The notes under the pieces: model-generated
The model's input: only the letters and a program-made list of their open reading frames with translations
Databases searched by the model: none
Told to the model about the DNA's origin: nothing
Translations under genes and position numbers: made by a program
Assembly: GCA_017436025.1 (NCBI GenBank)
Contig: JAFSDX010000211.1
Location: 1 to 35,465 of the forward strand
DNA: 35,465 bases
From: Thermoguttaceae bacterium
Lineage (GTDB): Bacteria > Planctomycetota > Planctomycetia > Pirellulales > Thermoguttaceae
Direction: 5' to 3'
Part shown: in pieces, positions 8,231 to 15,807 of the stretch
Layout: the number at the start of each line of letters is the position of its first letter
Numbering within the stretch: the stretch's first letter is position 1

Positions 8231-10036
8231 TTGGAAACGCGGGAAGCGGGAACGGCGGAAGAAGCGTCGGCGTCGGCGTCGACGTTGCGTAATTGGCGAC
8301 GGCTTGGCGCAAACCCGGACGGTCGGTTGACGAAGCGCGCCAACAAGACCCGCTCGACGAAGCGCCGCGTTCCGGTCGAGTATTTGACGAATCGCGCAAA
8401 CGTCGATTTTATAAGGCGTTTTGTCGAGTTCGTCGACAAAAGCGGCGCTCCGCTTCGCGACGCGTTGGGGGCGCTCGCCGTCGCGCTTTTGCGGGAACGA
8501 CGTCTTGTCGACTCAGCCGCCGTCGTCGACGTTCTGGACGCGGAACGGTTCGCGTCGGTTCCGGAGATCGCCGGTTGGGCGCCGCCGCTCGACGAAACGG
8601 ATCTCCTTGGCGCGGCGTATCTTGCGGCGCTTCCCGAGGGCGAGCGCAACCGAAAAGGCGCGTATTACACGCCGCGAACGATCGCCGAAAAAATGACCGC
8701 CGACTTCGACTTTTCCGGCGGTAAAACCTTTATCGACCCGTGTTGCGGCGGCGGCGCGTTTTTGACCGCGTTAAAAAACGCCGAACCGGAGCAAATTTTC
8801 GGCGGCGATTTCGACCCGATCGCCGTCTTCGTCGCGAAAATTAACCTTCTGCTGAAATTCCCGAACCGCGTCTTTGCGCCGCAAGTCGTTTGTTGGGACT
8901 TTTTAAGCGACGAAGCGGAAAACGCCGCTCGCGCCGCCGGGTTCCCGGAGAAATTCGATGTTATCGCGACGAATCCGCCTTGGGGCGCCGCGACGACGCC
9001 GCGTAAAAATCGGAAAGCGCAAACCTCCGAAAAACAAACGTTAGCGTTGGAAAATTTCGCGGCGAAGGACGCGTTCGAGCGAGTTTTCGCGAAGGCGTTC
9101 GATTGGGCGAAACCGGGCGCCGCCGTCCGGTTTTTGTTGCCGGAGTCTTTTCTTAACGTCGCGGCGCATCGGGACTTGCGGCGCTTTTTGACGGAGCGCG
9201 TTCGTTTGGAGCGGATAACGTTTTGCGACGAAACGTTCGCCGGGGTCGCGACCAAATGCGTCGCGGCGTCGACGACGGTCGCTCCGCCGTCGGAAACGTT
9301 GGAAGTCGAGAACGCGCAAGGGGTTCGCGTCGCGACGACGGCGCCGTTTTTCGCGACGAAGAACCGCGTCTTTACCTTTCCGACCGCCGAAGACGAGGCG
9401 ATTTTGCGCCGCGTTCGCGAACTCGGACGCTTCGACTTGCGCGAAAGCGTTTGGGCGCTCGGCGTCGTTACCGGGAACAATCGCGAAGTTCTAAAGCGCG
9501 TTCCGGAACCGGGTTGCGAAGCGATTTACACCGGAAAGGAAATCGCGCCGTTTGTCGTCGAGCCGCCGCAATTTTACTTGCGTTACGACCGTTCGCGGTT
9601 GCAGCAAGTCGCGAAAGAAGAGATTTATCGGGCGCCGGAAAAATTGGTTTATCGCTTTGTATCGAAGCGGTTAACGTTCGCTTACGACGCGTCGCAACGC
9701 CTTTTTTTGAACAGCGCGAACATTTTGATTCCGCGGATTCCCGGCGTCGGCGCGAAAACGGTCGCCGCGCTGTTGAATTCGGAGCTTTTCCAATTCTATT
9801 ATTCGCAAACGTTTGCGGGCGCGAAAGTCTTGAAGAGCGAACTGTCGGAACTGCCGTTTCCGGAAATCGACGCGGCGTTGAATCGGCGCCTCGAGCGTTG
9901 CGTCGACCGAATCTTGGCGGGCGAGAGCGCGGAAATTGAAACGTTAAACGCCGAGATTTTCCAACGTTACCGGCTCGACGCGTCGCAAATCGAGCGGATA
10001 AAGAGAAAAATGAAGCGCGCCGCCCGCGAACGTTAA
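8231..10036 (+). CDS. N6-adenine DNA methyltransferase, Eco57I/TaqI-like, orphan
   Basis: About 600 residues. Hallmarks: GAYYTPRTIAEKM, the SAM-binding motif I DPCCGGGAFL (about residue 169), and the catalytic motif IV NPPWG (about residue 248) of N6-adenine methyltransferases. The C-terminal third (VTGNNREVLKR, ILIPRIPG, LNSELFQFYYS, LPFPEI) is a TaqI/BseMII-like target-recognition domain. No nuclease motif is visible in the N-terminal 100 residues and no restriction gene lies beside it, so it looks solitary, acting in epigenetic marking or phage protection. The start is uncertain: the frame is open from TTG at 8195, but that codon overlaps the upstream hairpin, so TTG at 8231 is preferred; only weak ribosome-binding sequence (GAAAGAGAAA) precedes it. 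Confidence 0.85.
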   Translation: METREAGTAEEASASASTLRNWRRLGANPDGRLTKRANKTRSTKRRVPVEYLTNRANVDFIRRFVEFVDKSGAPLRDALGALAVALLRERRLVDSAAVVDVLDAERFASVPEIAGWAPPLDETDLLGAAYLAALPEGERNRKGAYYTPRTIAEKMTADFDFSGGKTFIDPCCGGGAFLTALKNAEPEQIFGGDFDPIAVFVAKINLLLKFPNRVFAPQVVCWDFLSDEAENAARAAGFPEKFDVIATNPPWGAATTPRKNRKAQTSEKQTLALENFAAKDAFERVFAKAFDWAKPGAAVRFLLPESFLNVAAHRDLRRFLTERVRLERITFCDETFAGVATKCVAASTTVAPPSETLEVENAQGVRVATTAPFFATKNRVFTFPTAEDEAILRRVRELGRFDLRESVWALGVVTGNNREVLKRVPEPGCEAIYTGKEIAPFVVEPPQFYLRYDRSRLQQVAKEEIYRAPEKLVYRFVSKRLTFAYDASQRLFLNSANILIPRIPGVGAKTVAALLNSELFQFYYSQTFAGAKVLKSELSELPFPEIDAALNRRLERCVDRILAGESAEIETLNAEIFQRYRLDASQIERIKRKMKRAARER

Positions 10037-10131
10037 GGAATCGAGAGCGTTTGGACGAGGGGCCGATAATGAAATTTTTTCGCCGCGCGGCCGGTCGAGC
10101 GACGTAAAAAGGGGAAGGAAAGGAGCGTCTT

Positions 10132-10647
10132 TTGAAAATTTACTTTACCGCCGAGGAAATCGCCGCCGCCGTCGAGCGCGTCGCGTCGCAGATTAACGGG
10201 TATTATCCTAACGATAACGACGACAAGGTTTTAGTCGTCGGCGTCCTTAAAGGCGCGACGATTTTCTTCGCCGACTTGGTTCGCAAATTCGATTTTCCGC
10301 TCGAAATTGACTTTGTTCGCGCCGCAAGTTACGGCGACGCGCGAGTTTCGAGCGGAACCGTCGCGCTGACGAAGGACGTCGAAACGCCGCTCGAGGGGCG
10401 CCGCGTCTTGATCGTCGAGGATATGATCGACTCCGGGCGTTCGCTGAAACGGTTGCGCGACCACTTTCTAAGTCGCGGCGCCGCGGAGGTTTGCATCGTC
10501 GTGCTGATCGATAAAAAGACGAAGCGCGCCGTCGACGTTCCGGTCGAGTGGAGCGCGTTGGAGTCGGAAGACTTGTTTTTGCTCGGGTACGGGCTCGACG
10601 ACGGCGAACGCGGACGCAACTTGCCCGACCTTTGGGTCGTCGATTAA
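10132..10647 (+). CDS. hpt: Hypoxanthine phosphoribosyltransferase
   Basis: 171 residues. It salvages hypoxanthine/guanine by transferring phosphoribose from PRPP to give IMP/GMP. The PRPP-binding loop VLIVEDMIDSGRSL is present (the family pattern is E-D-x-x-D-T/S-G), as are VLKGATIFFADL near the N-terminus and the LIDKKTKR and GYGLDDGERGRNLP segments typical of bacterial Hpt. Length is normal. The start is TTG; AAAGGAG about seven bases upstream supports it. It lies 95 bases behind the methyltransferase gene and may share its transcript; a strong terminator follows. Confidence 0.93.
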   Translation: MKIYFTAEEIAAAVERVASQINGYYPNDNDDKVLVVGVLKGATIFFADLVRKFDFPLEIDFVRAASYGDARVSSGTVALTKDVETPLEGRRVLIVEDMIDSGRSLKRLRDHFLSRGAAEVCIVVLIDKKTKRAVDVPVEWSALESEDLFLLGYGLDDGERGRNLPDLWVVD

Positions 10648-10684
10648 GTCGTTCAAACGCCGAAGTTTAAAACGCGCAAAAAAT

Positions 10685-10717
10685 AAAACGCCGTCGCGAA
10701 AAAACGACGGCGTTTTT
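10685..10717. terminator. Bidirectional terminator between hpt and the acyl ligase gene
   Basis: A perfect 12-bp stem (10685-10696 with 10705-10716) with an eight-base loop and T run. Because the left arm begins with AAAA and is preceded by more A, the minus strand also ends in TTTTATTTTTT, so it serves both convergent genes. Confidence 0.9.
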
Positions 10718-10795
10718 ACTTGAGCGGGCGTTAAGCGCGTCGAGCGTCGACGCCAAAAAACGTTGCGGCGCTTCGTTGCAAGTCTTGCGAAAACG

Positions 10796-12469
10796 TTAGT
10801 TGCGTTGGAGAACGCCCGCTTTCAAATCGTCCGGCGCTTGACGTTTCAAGACGAAGCGCTGTTTTTTGCCGGTCGCGGTGTACGGGAGTTCTTCGACGAA
10901 ACGATAGTAACGCGGAATCGTAAAGCTCGACAAACTCGGGTTTTCGGAACAGAATTTGAGCAATTCGGCGACGGTCAGCGTCGGGTCGGAAAGAACGACG
11001 TAAGCGACAAGCGCTTGCCCGCGCGTCGTTTCCGGAACTGGGACGACGATGCAATCCGAAACCTTTGGGCAACCGCAAATCGCCTCTTCGATCGGTTGCG
11101 GGTAAATATTTTCGCCCGCGCAGATCATCATATCGTCTTTGCGTCCGACGATCGAGACGTATTCGTTCTCGTCCCAAATCGCCAGGTCGCCGGTGTAAAG
11201 GTAACCGTTCTTGAACTTGCGCGCGGTCTCCTCCGGTTTGTTGAAGTAACCGTAAGCCGTTTTCGAGTTGCAACGGACGATCACTTCGCCGAGCGTTTTG
11301 CCGTCTTTCGGCGTCAAATTGTCCGGCGACCCCCAACCGTCTTCGATCGGCTCGACGAGAATTACGTCGTCGTCGTAAGCGGCGCGCCCGGCCGTCCCGG
11401 CTTTTTCCGGCAGGTCTTTCGAGTCGAGGAAGGTGTTCAGGAACGATTCCGTCGTGCCGTAACTGTTGATGAAATCGATCTTTGCGAAAACGCCTTGCAG
11501 GTAGCGGTAAACGGCGCGTTCGAGGTCGCTTCCCATCATCACCAGGAGGCGAAGCGACTTCACGTCGGCGTGCGCTTTTTCCTGTTTGCGCGCGACCATC
11601 GTCATCGCCGACGGGACGCCGAGCAGAATCGTAACCTTCCGCTTTTGAACGCATTTAAGGCAAGTGGACGGGTTAAATTGCCGCAAAATAACGATTTCGC
11701 CGCCGAGATAAAGGGTCGGCGTCATTCCGCCGTGGAAACCGCCGCGATGAAACCAAGGCGTCGTATTGATCGTAACGTCGTCCGAGAAAATAGGATAGCG
11801 CATCGCGACTTCGTGCGCCGACATCACTTCGTTCATACGGTTGATCGGAACGCCCTTCGAGCGCCCGGTCGTGCCGGACGTGTAGAGGCGGGCGATTTCG
11901 TCGAAAATCGAAACGCCTTCCGGTTTCGGCGGCGCGTCGCAACCGAACGGCGCGACAAATTCTTCGAAGCTAACGCATTCGATTTCAACGGTTTCCGGAG
12001 CGCCGACGCGAACCGTTTGCGCCGGGGGAAACTCCGCCGTTTGTAGCGCTTTCGCGACGACCGACTCCGTTTCCGCGTCGAAAATAAAGATTTTCGGGCG
12101 GCTGTCGTCGAACGCGTAAGCGATTTCGTTCGGCGACCAGTTGTAGTTGAGCGGATTAAAGATCGCGCCGATTTTTTGCGACGCGAGGTAAGCGAAAACG
12201 AACTCCGCTCCGTTGTAGAGCCCGACCGAAACGACGTCGCCCTTGCGGACTCCGTCGGCGTAAAGCGCGTTCGCTAAACGGTTTGCCTCGGCGTTCAGTT
12301 CGGCGTAAGTCCAAACGCGCCCGGTCGGCGGGTCGCTAAGGGCCGGTTTGTTGGCGAAGCGGCGAGCGTTGCGTTCGAAAACGTTGAGAAAATCGAATTC
12401 CGTTTCGAATTGGCGACGAATCGGTTCCGAATTGTAAGTTTTCGGGTGGTCTTGGTTTAGCGCGGTCAT
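10796..12469 (-). CDS. AMP-dependent acyl-CoA/acyl-ACP ligase
   Basis: 557 residues of the ANL adenylating superfamily: activates a carboxylic acid as acyl-AMP, then passes it to a thiol (CoA or carrier protein). Visible: the P-loop YTSGTTGRSKG, the aromatic motif SYGTTESF, YTGDLAIWDE, the hinge GRKDDMMICAGENIYP, and the catalytic lysine region TATGKKQR at the C-terminus. The ensemble resembles medium/long-chain fatty acid ligases. Weak AAAGG precedes the ATG. It lies downstream of acyl carrier protein, ketoacyl synthase and dehydratase genes on the same strand, which suggests that it loads or recycles fatty acids for that system, but a terminator-like hairpin (12591-12623) separates it from them. 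Substrate cannot be told. Confidence 0.88.
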   Translation of the reverse strand: MTALNQDHPKTYNSEPIRRQFETEFDFLNVFERNARRFANKPALSDPPTGRVWTYAELNAEANRLANALYADGVRKGDVVSVGLYNGAEFVFAYLASQKIGAIFNPLNYNWSPNEIAYAFDDSRPKIFIFDAETESVVAKALQTAEFPPAQTVRVGAPETVEIECVSFEEFVAPFGCDAPPKPEGVSIFDEIARLYTSGTTGRSKGVPINRMNEVMSAHEVAMRYPIFSDDVTINTTPWFHRGGFHGGMTPTLYLGGEIVILRQFNPSTCLKCVQKRKVTILLGVPSAMTMVARKQEKAHADVKSLRLLVMMGSDLERAVYRYLQGVFAKIDFINSYGTTESFLNTFLDSKDLPEKAGTAGRAAYDDDVILVEPIEDGWGSPDNLTPKDGKTLGEVIVRCNSKTAYGYFNKPEETARKFKNGYLYTGDLAIWDENEYVSIVGRKDDMMICAGENIYPQPIEEAICGCPKVSDCIVVPVPETTRGQALVAYVVLSDPTLTVAELLKFCSENPSLSSFTIPRYYRFVEELPYTATGKKQRFVLKRQAPDDLKAGVLQRN

Positions 12470-12590
12470 TTTTGCCTTTGATAAAATGTTTGGACGTCGT
12501 TAAAACGCGATTTGCGAGGTCGCGTCGGCGACGGCAAAAAGGGGGGAGGGAAAGGCAAGTCGAGCGTTGAGCGCGGCTTGGAAATGAAAA

Positions 12591-12623
12591 CGGCGAAACG
12601 TCGTTAAAATCGACGCTTCGCCG
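12591..12623 (-). terminator. Terminator-like hairpin after fabZ
   Basis: A 13-bp inverted repeat with one mismatch (12591-12603 with 12611-12623). On the minus strand it is followed by TTTTCATTTCC. It lies just after the dehydratase stop and suggests that the acyl ligase downstream is at least partly transcribed on its own. Confidence 0.6.
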
Positions 12624-12639
12624 ATGATAAGCGTTGGGA

Positions 12640-13098
12640 TTACGCGGTTTCCGACGCGTCGCTTTTCGCGGGCGCGTCGTCTTTTTTCTCGATTAGCGCG
12701 AACGAAAGCTCCGCTTTGACGCATTGTTTGCCGCCGACGAAACCTTCGCAAGTGGTGAAATAAAACGGTTCTTTGATTCGGTCGACTTTGCAAGCGGTTT
12801 CGAAAACGTCGCCGGGTTCGACCGGTCGCTTGAAACGGACGTTGTTAAGTCCGACCAAATAAGGAGTTTTGTTTTTTGGAACGCCGTTCGCGAGGAGGAA
12901 CGCCGTCGTTTGCGCGAGCGCTTCGCAGAGAATGACGCCGGGAACGACCGGATGGTTCGGAAAGTGCCCTTGGACGAACCATTCGTCGCCGGTAATTTGC
13001 AACTTGCCGCGCGCGACGTCGCCGTCCAACGACGCGGAATCCAACAGCAGCATCGGTTTGCGGTGCGGTAAATAACGTTCGATATCGACGACTTCCAT
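12640..13098 (-). CDS. fabZ: 3-hydroxyacyl-ACP dehydratase, FabZ type
   Basis: 152 residues, single hot-dog fold. It removes water from 3-hydroxyacyl-ACP in fatty acid elongation. The start ERYLPHRKPMLLLD and the active site GHFPNHPVVPGVILCEALAQ (His45 and Glu59, the usual 14-residue spacing) are textbook FabZ. A C-terminal tail of about 15 residues (DDAPAKSDASETA) is extra and disordered-looking. AAAGGAA precedes the ATG. It follows the ketoacyl synthase gene on the same strand by 80 bases. A second, divergent dehydratase is encoded at 27846-28364, so this one may be dedicated to the neighbouring carrier protein or be the housekeeping copy. Confidence 0.92.
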   Translation of the reverse strand: MEVVDIERYLPHRKPMLLLDSASLDGDVARGKLQITGDEWFVQGHFPNHPVVPGVILCEALAQTTAFLLANGVPKNKTPYLVGLNNVRFKRPVEPGDVFETACKVDRIKEPFYFTTCEGFVGGKQCVKAELSFALIEKKDDAPAKSDASETA

Positions 13099-13138
13099 TG
13101 GACGACGTTCCTTTAACTCCTTAAACGAGAATAGTTAA

Positions 13139-13162
13139 GACGCGGCGATCCGTCGCCGCGTC
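13139..13162 (-). terminator. Short hairpin between ketoacyl synthase and fabZ
   Basis: A perfect 10-bp stem (13139-13148 with 13153-13162) with a four-base loop, 20 bases after the ketoacyl synthase stop. On the minus strand it is followed by TTAACTATTC, a poor T tract. It may attenuate rather than stop transcription into fabZ, or protect the mRNA end. Confidence 0.4.
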
Positions 13163-13181
13163 GTAAAAAGAGGCGAGCCGC

Positions 13182-14420
13182 TCAACCGCCGATACGACGG
13201 AACGCGAGGCAAGCGTTGTGTCCGCCGAAACCGAACGAGTTCGAAAGCGCGAGGTCGAATTTCGCTTCGCGTTTTGTCGACGGAATGTAGTCGAGGTCGC
13301 ATTCCGGGTCGGGTTCGAGGAGATTGATCGTCGGCGGCGCGACGTTTTCGGCCAACGCTTTCAAACAGACGATCGCCTCGACGGCTCCGGCGGCTCCGAG
13401 CATATGGCCGGTCGCGGATTTCGTCGAGCTGATCGCGAGTCGGCGCGCTTCGTCTTCGCCGAACGCGATTTTTAGGGCGCGAGTTTCGGCGACGTCGTTG
13501 AGGTGGGTGCCGGTGCCGTGCGCGTTGACGTAAACGCTTTCGCCCGCTTGCCAACCGGCTTCGCGAATCGCTTCGACGACCGCTCGAGCGGCGCCGTCGG
13601 CGTCCGGACGCGGCGCGGTCATATGGTAGGCGTCGCAGGTCGAACCGTAGCCGACGATTTCGCCGTAAATCTTGGCGCCGCGATTCTTAGCGCGTTCGTA
13701 TTCTTCCAAAACGAGAACGCCGGCGCCTTCGGCGATGACGAAACCGGCGCGTCGCGCGTCGAACGGCAAAGAAGCGGCGTTCGGGTCTTCGGCGGTCGCG
13801 AGCGCTTTCATCGAGTTAAAGCCCGCGACGCCGACTTCGACGATCGGCGCTTCCGTTCCGCCGGTTAGCGCGACGTCGGCGTAACCGTGTCGAATCGCGC
13901 GAACCGCTTCGCCGATCGCGTTTGTGCCGGACGCGCAAGCGGTAACCGCCGGGAGCGCGGCGCCGCGGAAGTCGTAACGAATCGCGAGGAGACCCGCCGG
14001 CATATTCGCGATCATCATCGGAACGAAGAAGGGCGAGACGCGGCGCGGGCCTTTGTCGAAGAGTTTGAAGCAGTTCGCTTCGTTCGTTTCGAAACCGCCG
14101 ATACCGGTGCCGAGGTAAACCGCCGCGCGGTTCGGGTCGACCGTGCCGGCGACGCCGCTCAGTTGCATCGCTTCCGACGCGGCGGCGACCGCGAACTGAG
14201 CGCTGCGATCCATTTTGCCGACCTCGGCTTTTTCCAGCCAGTCGAGCGGGTCGAAGTTTTTCACTTCTCCGGCGAGACTCGACTTAACCCGCGACGCGTC
14301 GAAGCGAGTGATCGGGCCGATTCCGCAAACGCCGGCTTTGAGATTCGCCCAAAAGTTCCTAACGCCAATTCCGACCGGCGTAACGGCGCCCATTCCGGTA
14401 ACGACGACTCGACGATTCAT
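13182..14420 (-). CDS. fabF: 3-oxoacyl-ACP synthase II (KAS II), FabF type
   Basis: 412 residues, the normal length. It condenses acyl chains with malonyl-ACP. The N-terminus RRVVVTGMGAVTPVG is typical. The catalytic triad is intact: Cys162 in TACASG, His301 in NAHGTGT and His339 in GHMLGAAG, at nearly the same numbers as E. coli FabF. The C-terminal NSFGFGGHNACL is also conserved. AAAGGAC precedes the ATG. An acyl carrier protein gene lies upstream and a dehydratase downstream on the same strand. No ketoreductase or malonyltransferase gene is present here. An 18-base perfect palindrome lies 30 bases upstream of the start and may be a control site. Confidence 0.92.
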   Translation of the reverse strand: MNRRVVVTGMGAVTPVGIGVRNFWANLKAGVCGIGPITRFDASRVKSSLAGEVKNFDPLDWLEKAEVGKMDRSAQFAVAAASEAMQLSGVAGTVDPNRAAVYLGTGIGGFETNEANCFKLFDKGPRRVSPFFVPMMIANMPAGLLAIRYDFRGAALPAVTACASGTNAIGEAVRAIRHGYADVALTGGTEAPIVEVGVAGFNSMKALATAEDPNAASLPFDARRAGFVIAEGAGVLVLEEYERAKNRGAKIYGEIVGYGSTCDAYHMTAPRPDADGAARAVVEAIREAGWQAGESVYVNAHGTGTHLNDVAETRALKIAFGEDEARRLAISSTKSATGHMLGAAGAVEAIVCLKALAENVAPPTINLLEPDPECDLDYIPSTKREAKFDLALSNSFGFGGHNACLAFRRIGG

Positions 14421-14449
14421 TTCGTCCTTTCCATATTATCTTAATTATC

Positions 14450-14467
14450 TCAAGGCGCGCGCCTTGA
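14450..14467. promoter_or_regulatory. 18-bp perfect palindrome upstream of fabF
   Basis: TCAAGGCGCGCGCCTTGA reads the same on both strands. It lies in the 105-base gap between the carrier protein stop and the fabF start, 30 bases before the ATG. There is no T tract, so it is not a normal terminator; an operator or an mRNA hairpin are the alternatives. Confidence 0.45.
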
Positions 14468-14525
14468 TGGGATGGTTCTTGGCGGGGGGAGCAAGGGGAA
14501 AGCGCGGCGTCGCGGGGCGAACCGA

Positions 14526-14765
14526 TTAGAACGAGTCGCTTTCGTTTTGCGCCGCTTCGACGGTCGCGACGACGTCTTTGATCGTCGCTAATTTTTTCGT
14601 CGGTTCGATTTCGACGCCGATTTTTTCTTCGAGCGCCATTAGGAGTTCCGCCGCGTCGAGCGAGTCGACGCCGATCGAGATAAGCTCCGTTTCGGGGGTG
14701 ATTTCGGAAGCGTCGAGGCCGTAACGGTCGGCCAACGCGGTCGCGATCATTTGAAAGACGTCCAT
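14526..14765 (-). CDS. acpP: Acyl carrier protein
   Basis: 79 residues. The 4'-phosphopantetheine attachment motif G-V-D-S-L-D is present and flanked by the expected helices (ELLMALEEKIGVEI; VVATVEAAQ), with an acidic overall composition. It carries acyl chains for the ketoacyl synthase and dehydratase encoded next on the same strand. AGGAG sits seven bases before the ATG. A sigma-70-like promoter is visible about 170 bases upstream (14940-14967), making this the first gene of the unit. It could be the housekeeping AcpP or a dedicated carrier; the sequence cannot decide. Confidence 0.92.
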   Translation of the reverse strand: MDVFQMIATALADRYGLDASEITPETELISIGVDSLDAAELLMALEEKIGVEIEPTKKLATIKDVVATVEAAQNESDSF

Positions 14766-15151
14766 TGTGGTTCTCCTAAGGCGAGCGTCGACGGGGCGAG
14801 CGTATAGAGCATACGCGAAAACGCCGCTTAGCGACGACGGAATTTTGCAAAAAAAAACGAAATTGGGCCCTTTACCCGTTGCGCGCCGTTTGGGAGGCGA
14901 CGCCGCCGGTTAGCGCTGTTAACCGCGTTTTCATCGTACAATATAACCGCGATTGTTTCGGCGTCAAGCGGGGGGGAGCGTCCGATTTAAATTCTTTTTG
15001 ACGTTTTTTTAGAAAATGTCTCGTTAAGCCTGATTGTTAGTTGATTCTAATACCTTGAAAATCACGTGTTTGTTTTGACTAACTTTGAGTGGTTTAGCGT
15101 TTTCAAAACGGAGCGTCGCAACGGTTCGACGGGCGGTTGGGGGGGGCGAAG
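14766..15151. other. AT-rich intergenic region upstream of the ACP gene
   Basis: About 390 bases between two minus-strand genes. It contains the ACP promoter, runs of seven and eight G (around 14970 and 15139), and an AT-rich core at 14995-15115. The sequence TTAGTTGATTCTAA (15037-15050) recurs with 11 of 14 matches at 15152-15165, at the end of the tetR gene. No open frame looks like a gene. Confidence 0.5.
14940..14967 (-). promoter_or_regulatory. Sigma-70-like promoter of the acpP-fabF-fabZ unit
   Basis: On the minus strand: TTGACG (14967-14962), a 16-base spacer, and TATATT (14945-14940). The start of transcription would leave a leader of about 165 bases before the ACP ATG. Confidence 0.6.
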
Positions 15152-15754
15152 TTAGTTGGGACTAAAATGGAGAAGATCGAATTCGCGGTCGACAAAATCG
15201 GCGACGAACTGGAGCGAGTTTTCGTCGTAAGGAAGGTCGCCGTTGCAAAACATCAAGGCGGCTCCGTAAATTAACGAGCGGACGACGTACATCTTGGCGC
15301 GCGCCGTTTCCTCCGGGACGCCGAATTCGTCGCAATATTGGCGGAGGAGGGCTTTTGAAAGTTCGCTCGTTTTCGCTTTGACTGGGAGATAGTCGACGCC
15401 GCCCGTTTGACCTTTGGCCGTCCAAACGGCGAGAAAACGCGGGTTTTCGACCATAAAACGAACGTATTCGCGGCTTAGCTCGACAAGTTGGCGGCGAAGC
15501 GGCGCGTCGGCGAAGCGAGCGATCGTTTTTTCTTGGCGCTCTAACCATTTTTCGTTGATATACGAGATTACCGAAGCGAGAAGTTCGCTTTTGTTTTTGA
15601 AATGCTTGTACGGCGCCGCGCAAGAGACTCCGCAAGCGTTCGCGACGCGGCGCATCGAGAAACCTTCGAAGCCGAACGCTTCGGCCTCCGCGAGCGCGGC
15701 GAGCGTTAAACGCTCTCGAATCGTGGGTTGGGATAAGTTGGAGAGGGACGGCAT
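15152..15754 (-). CDS. TetR/AcrR-family transcriptional regulator
   Basis: 200 residues starting at MPSLSNLSQPTIRERLTLAALAEAEAFG. The helix-turn-helix is clear (FSMRRVANACGVSCAAPYKHFKNKSELLASVI, residues about 33-64) in the TetR form with the Y-x-H/Y-F-x-x-K-x-x-L signature. The C-terminal two thirds would be the ligand-binding and dimerisation domain (FMVENPRFLAVW is typical). The same frame stays open for another 1.7 kb upstream, but that part is antisense-like Arg-rich translation inside the next gene and is not protein. It lies 53 bases behind the NYN/DUF2325-like gene on the same strand, so it may be the last gene of that unit and regulate it. Ligand unknown. Confidence 0.88.
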   Translation of the reverse strand: MPSLSNLSQPTIRERLTLAALAEAEAFGFEGFSMRRVANACGVSCAAPYKHFKNKSELLASVISYINEKWLERQEKTIARFADAPLRRQLVELSREYVRFMVENPRFLAVWTAKGQTGGVDYLPVKAKTSELSKALLRQYCDEFGVPEETARAKMYVVRSLIYGAALMFCNGDLPYDENSLQFVADFVDREFDLLHFSPN

Positions 15755-15807
15755 AGGGCGTGTCGGCGAAATAACGGCGTTGGCGTGAAGGTAAGGAAGC
15801 GCGTCGT

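Noticed and set aside
10763..12046. 427-codon open frame on the plus strand
   Set aside because: Antisense to the acyl ligase gene, with Arg/Phe/Val-rich product and no motif.
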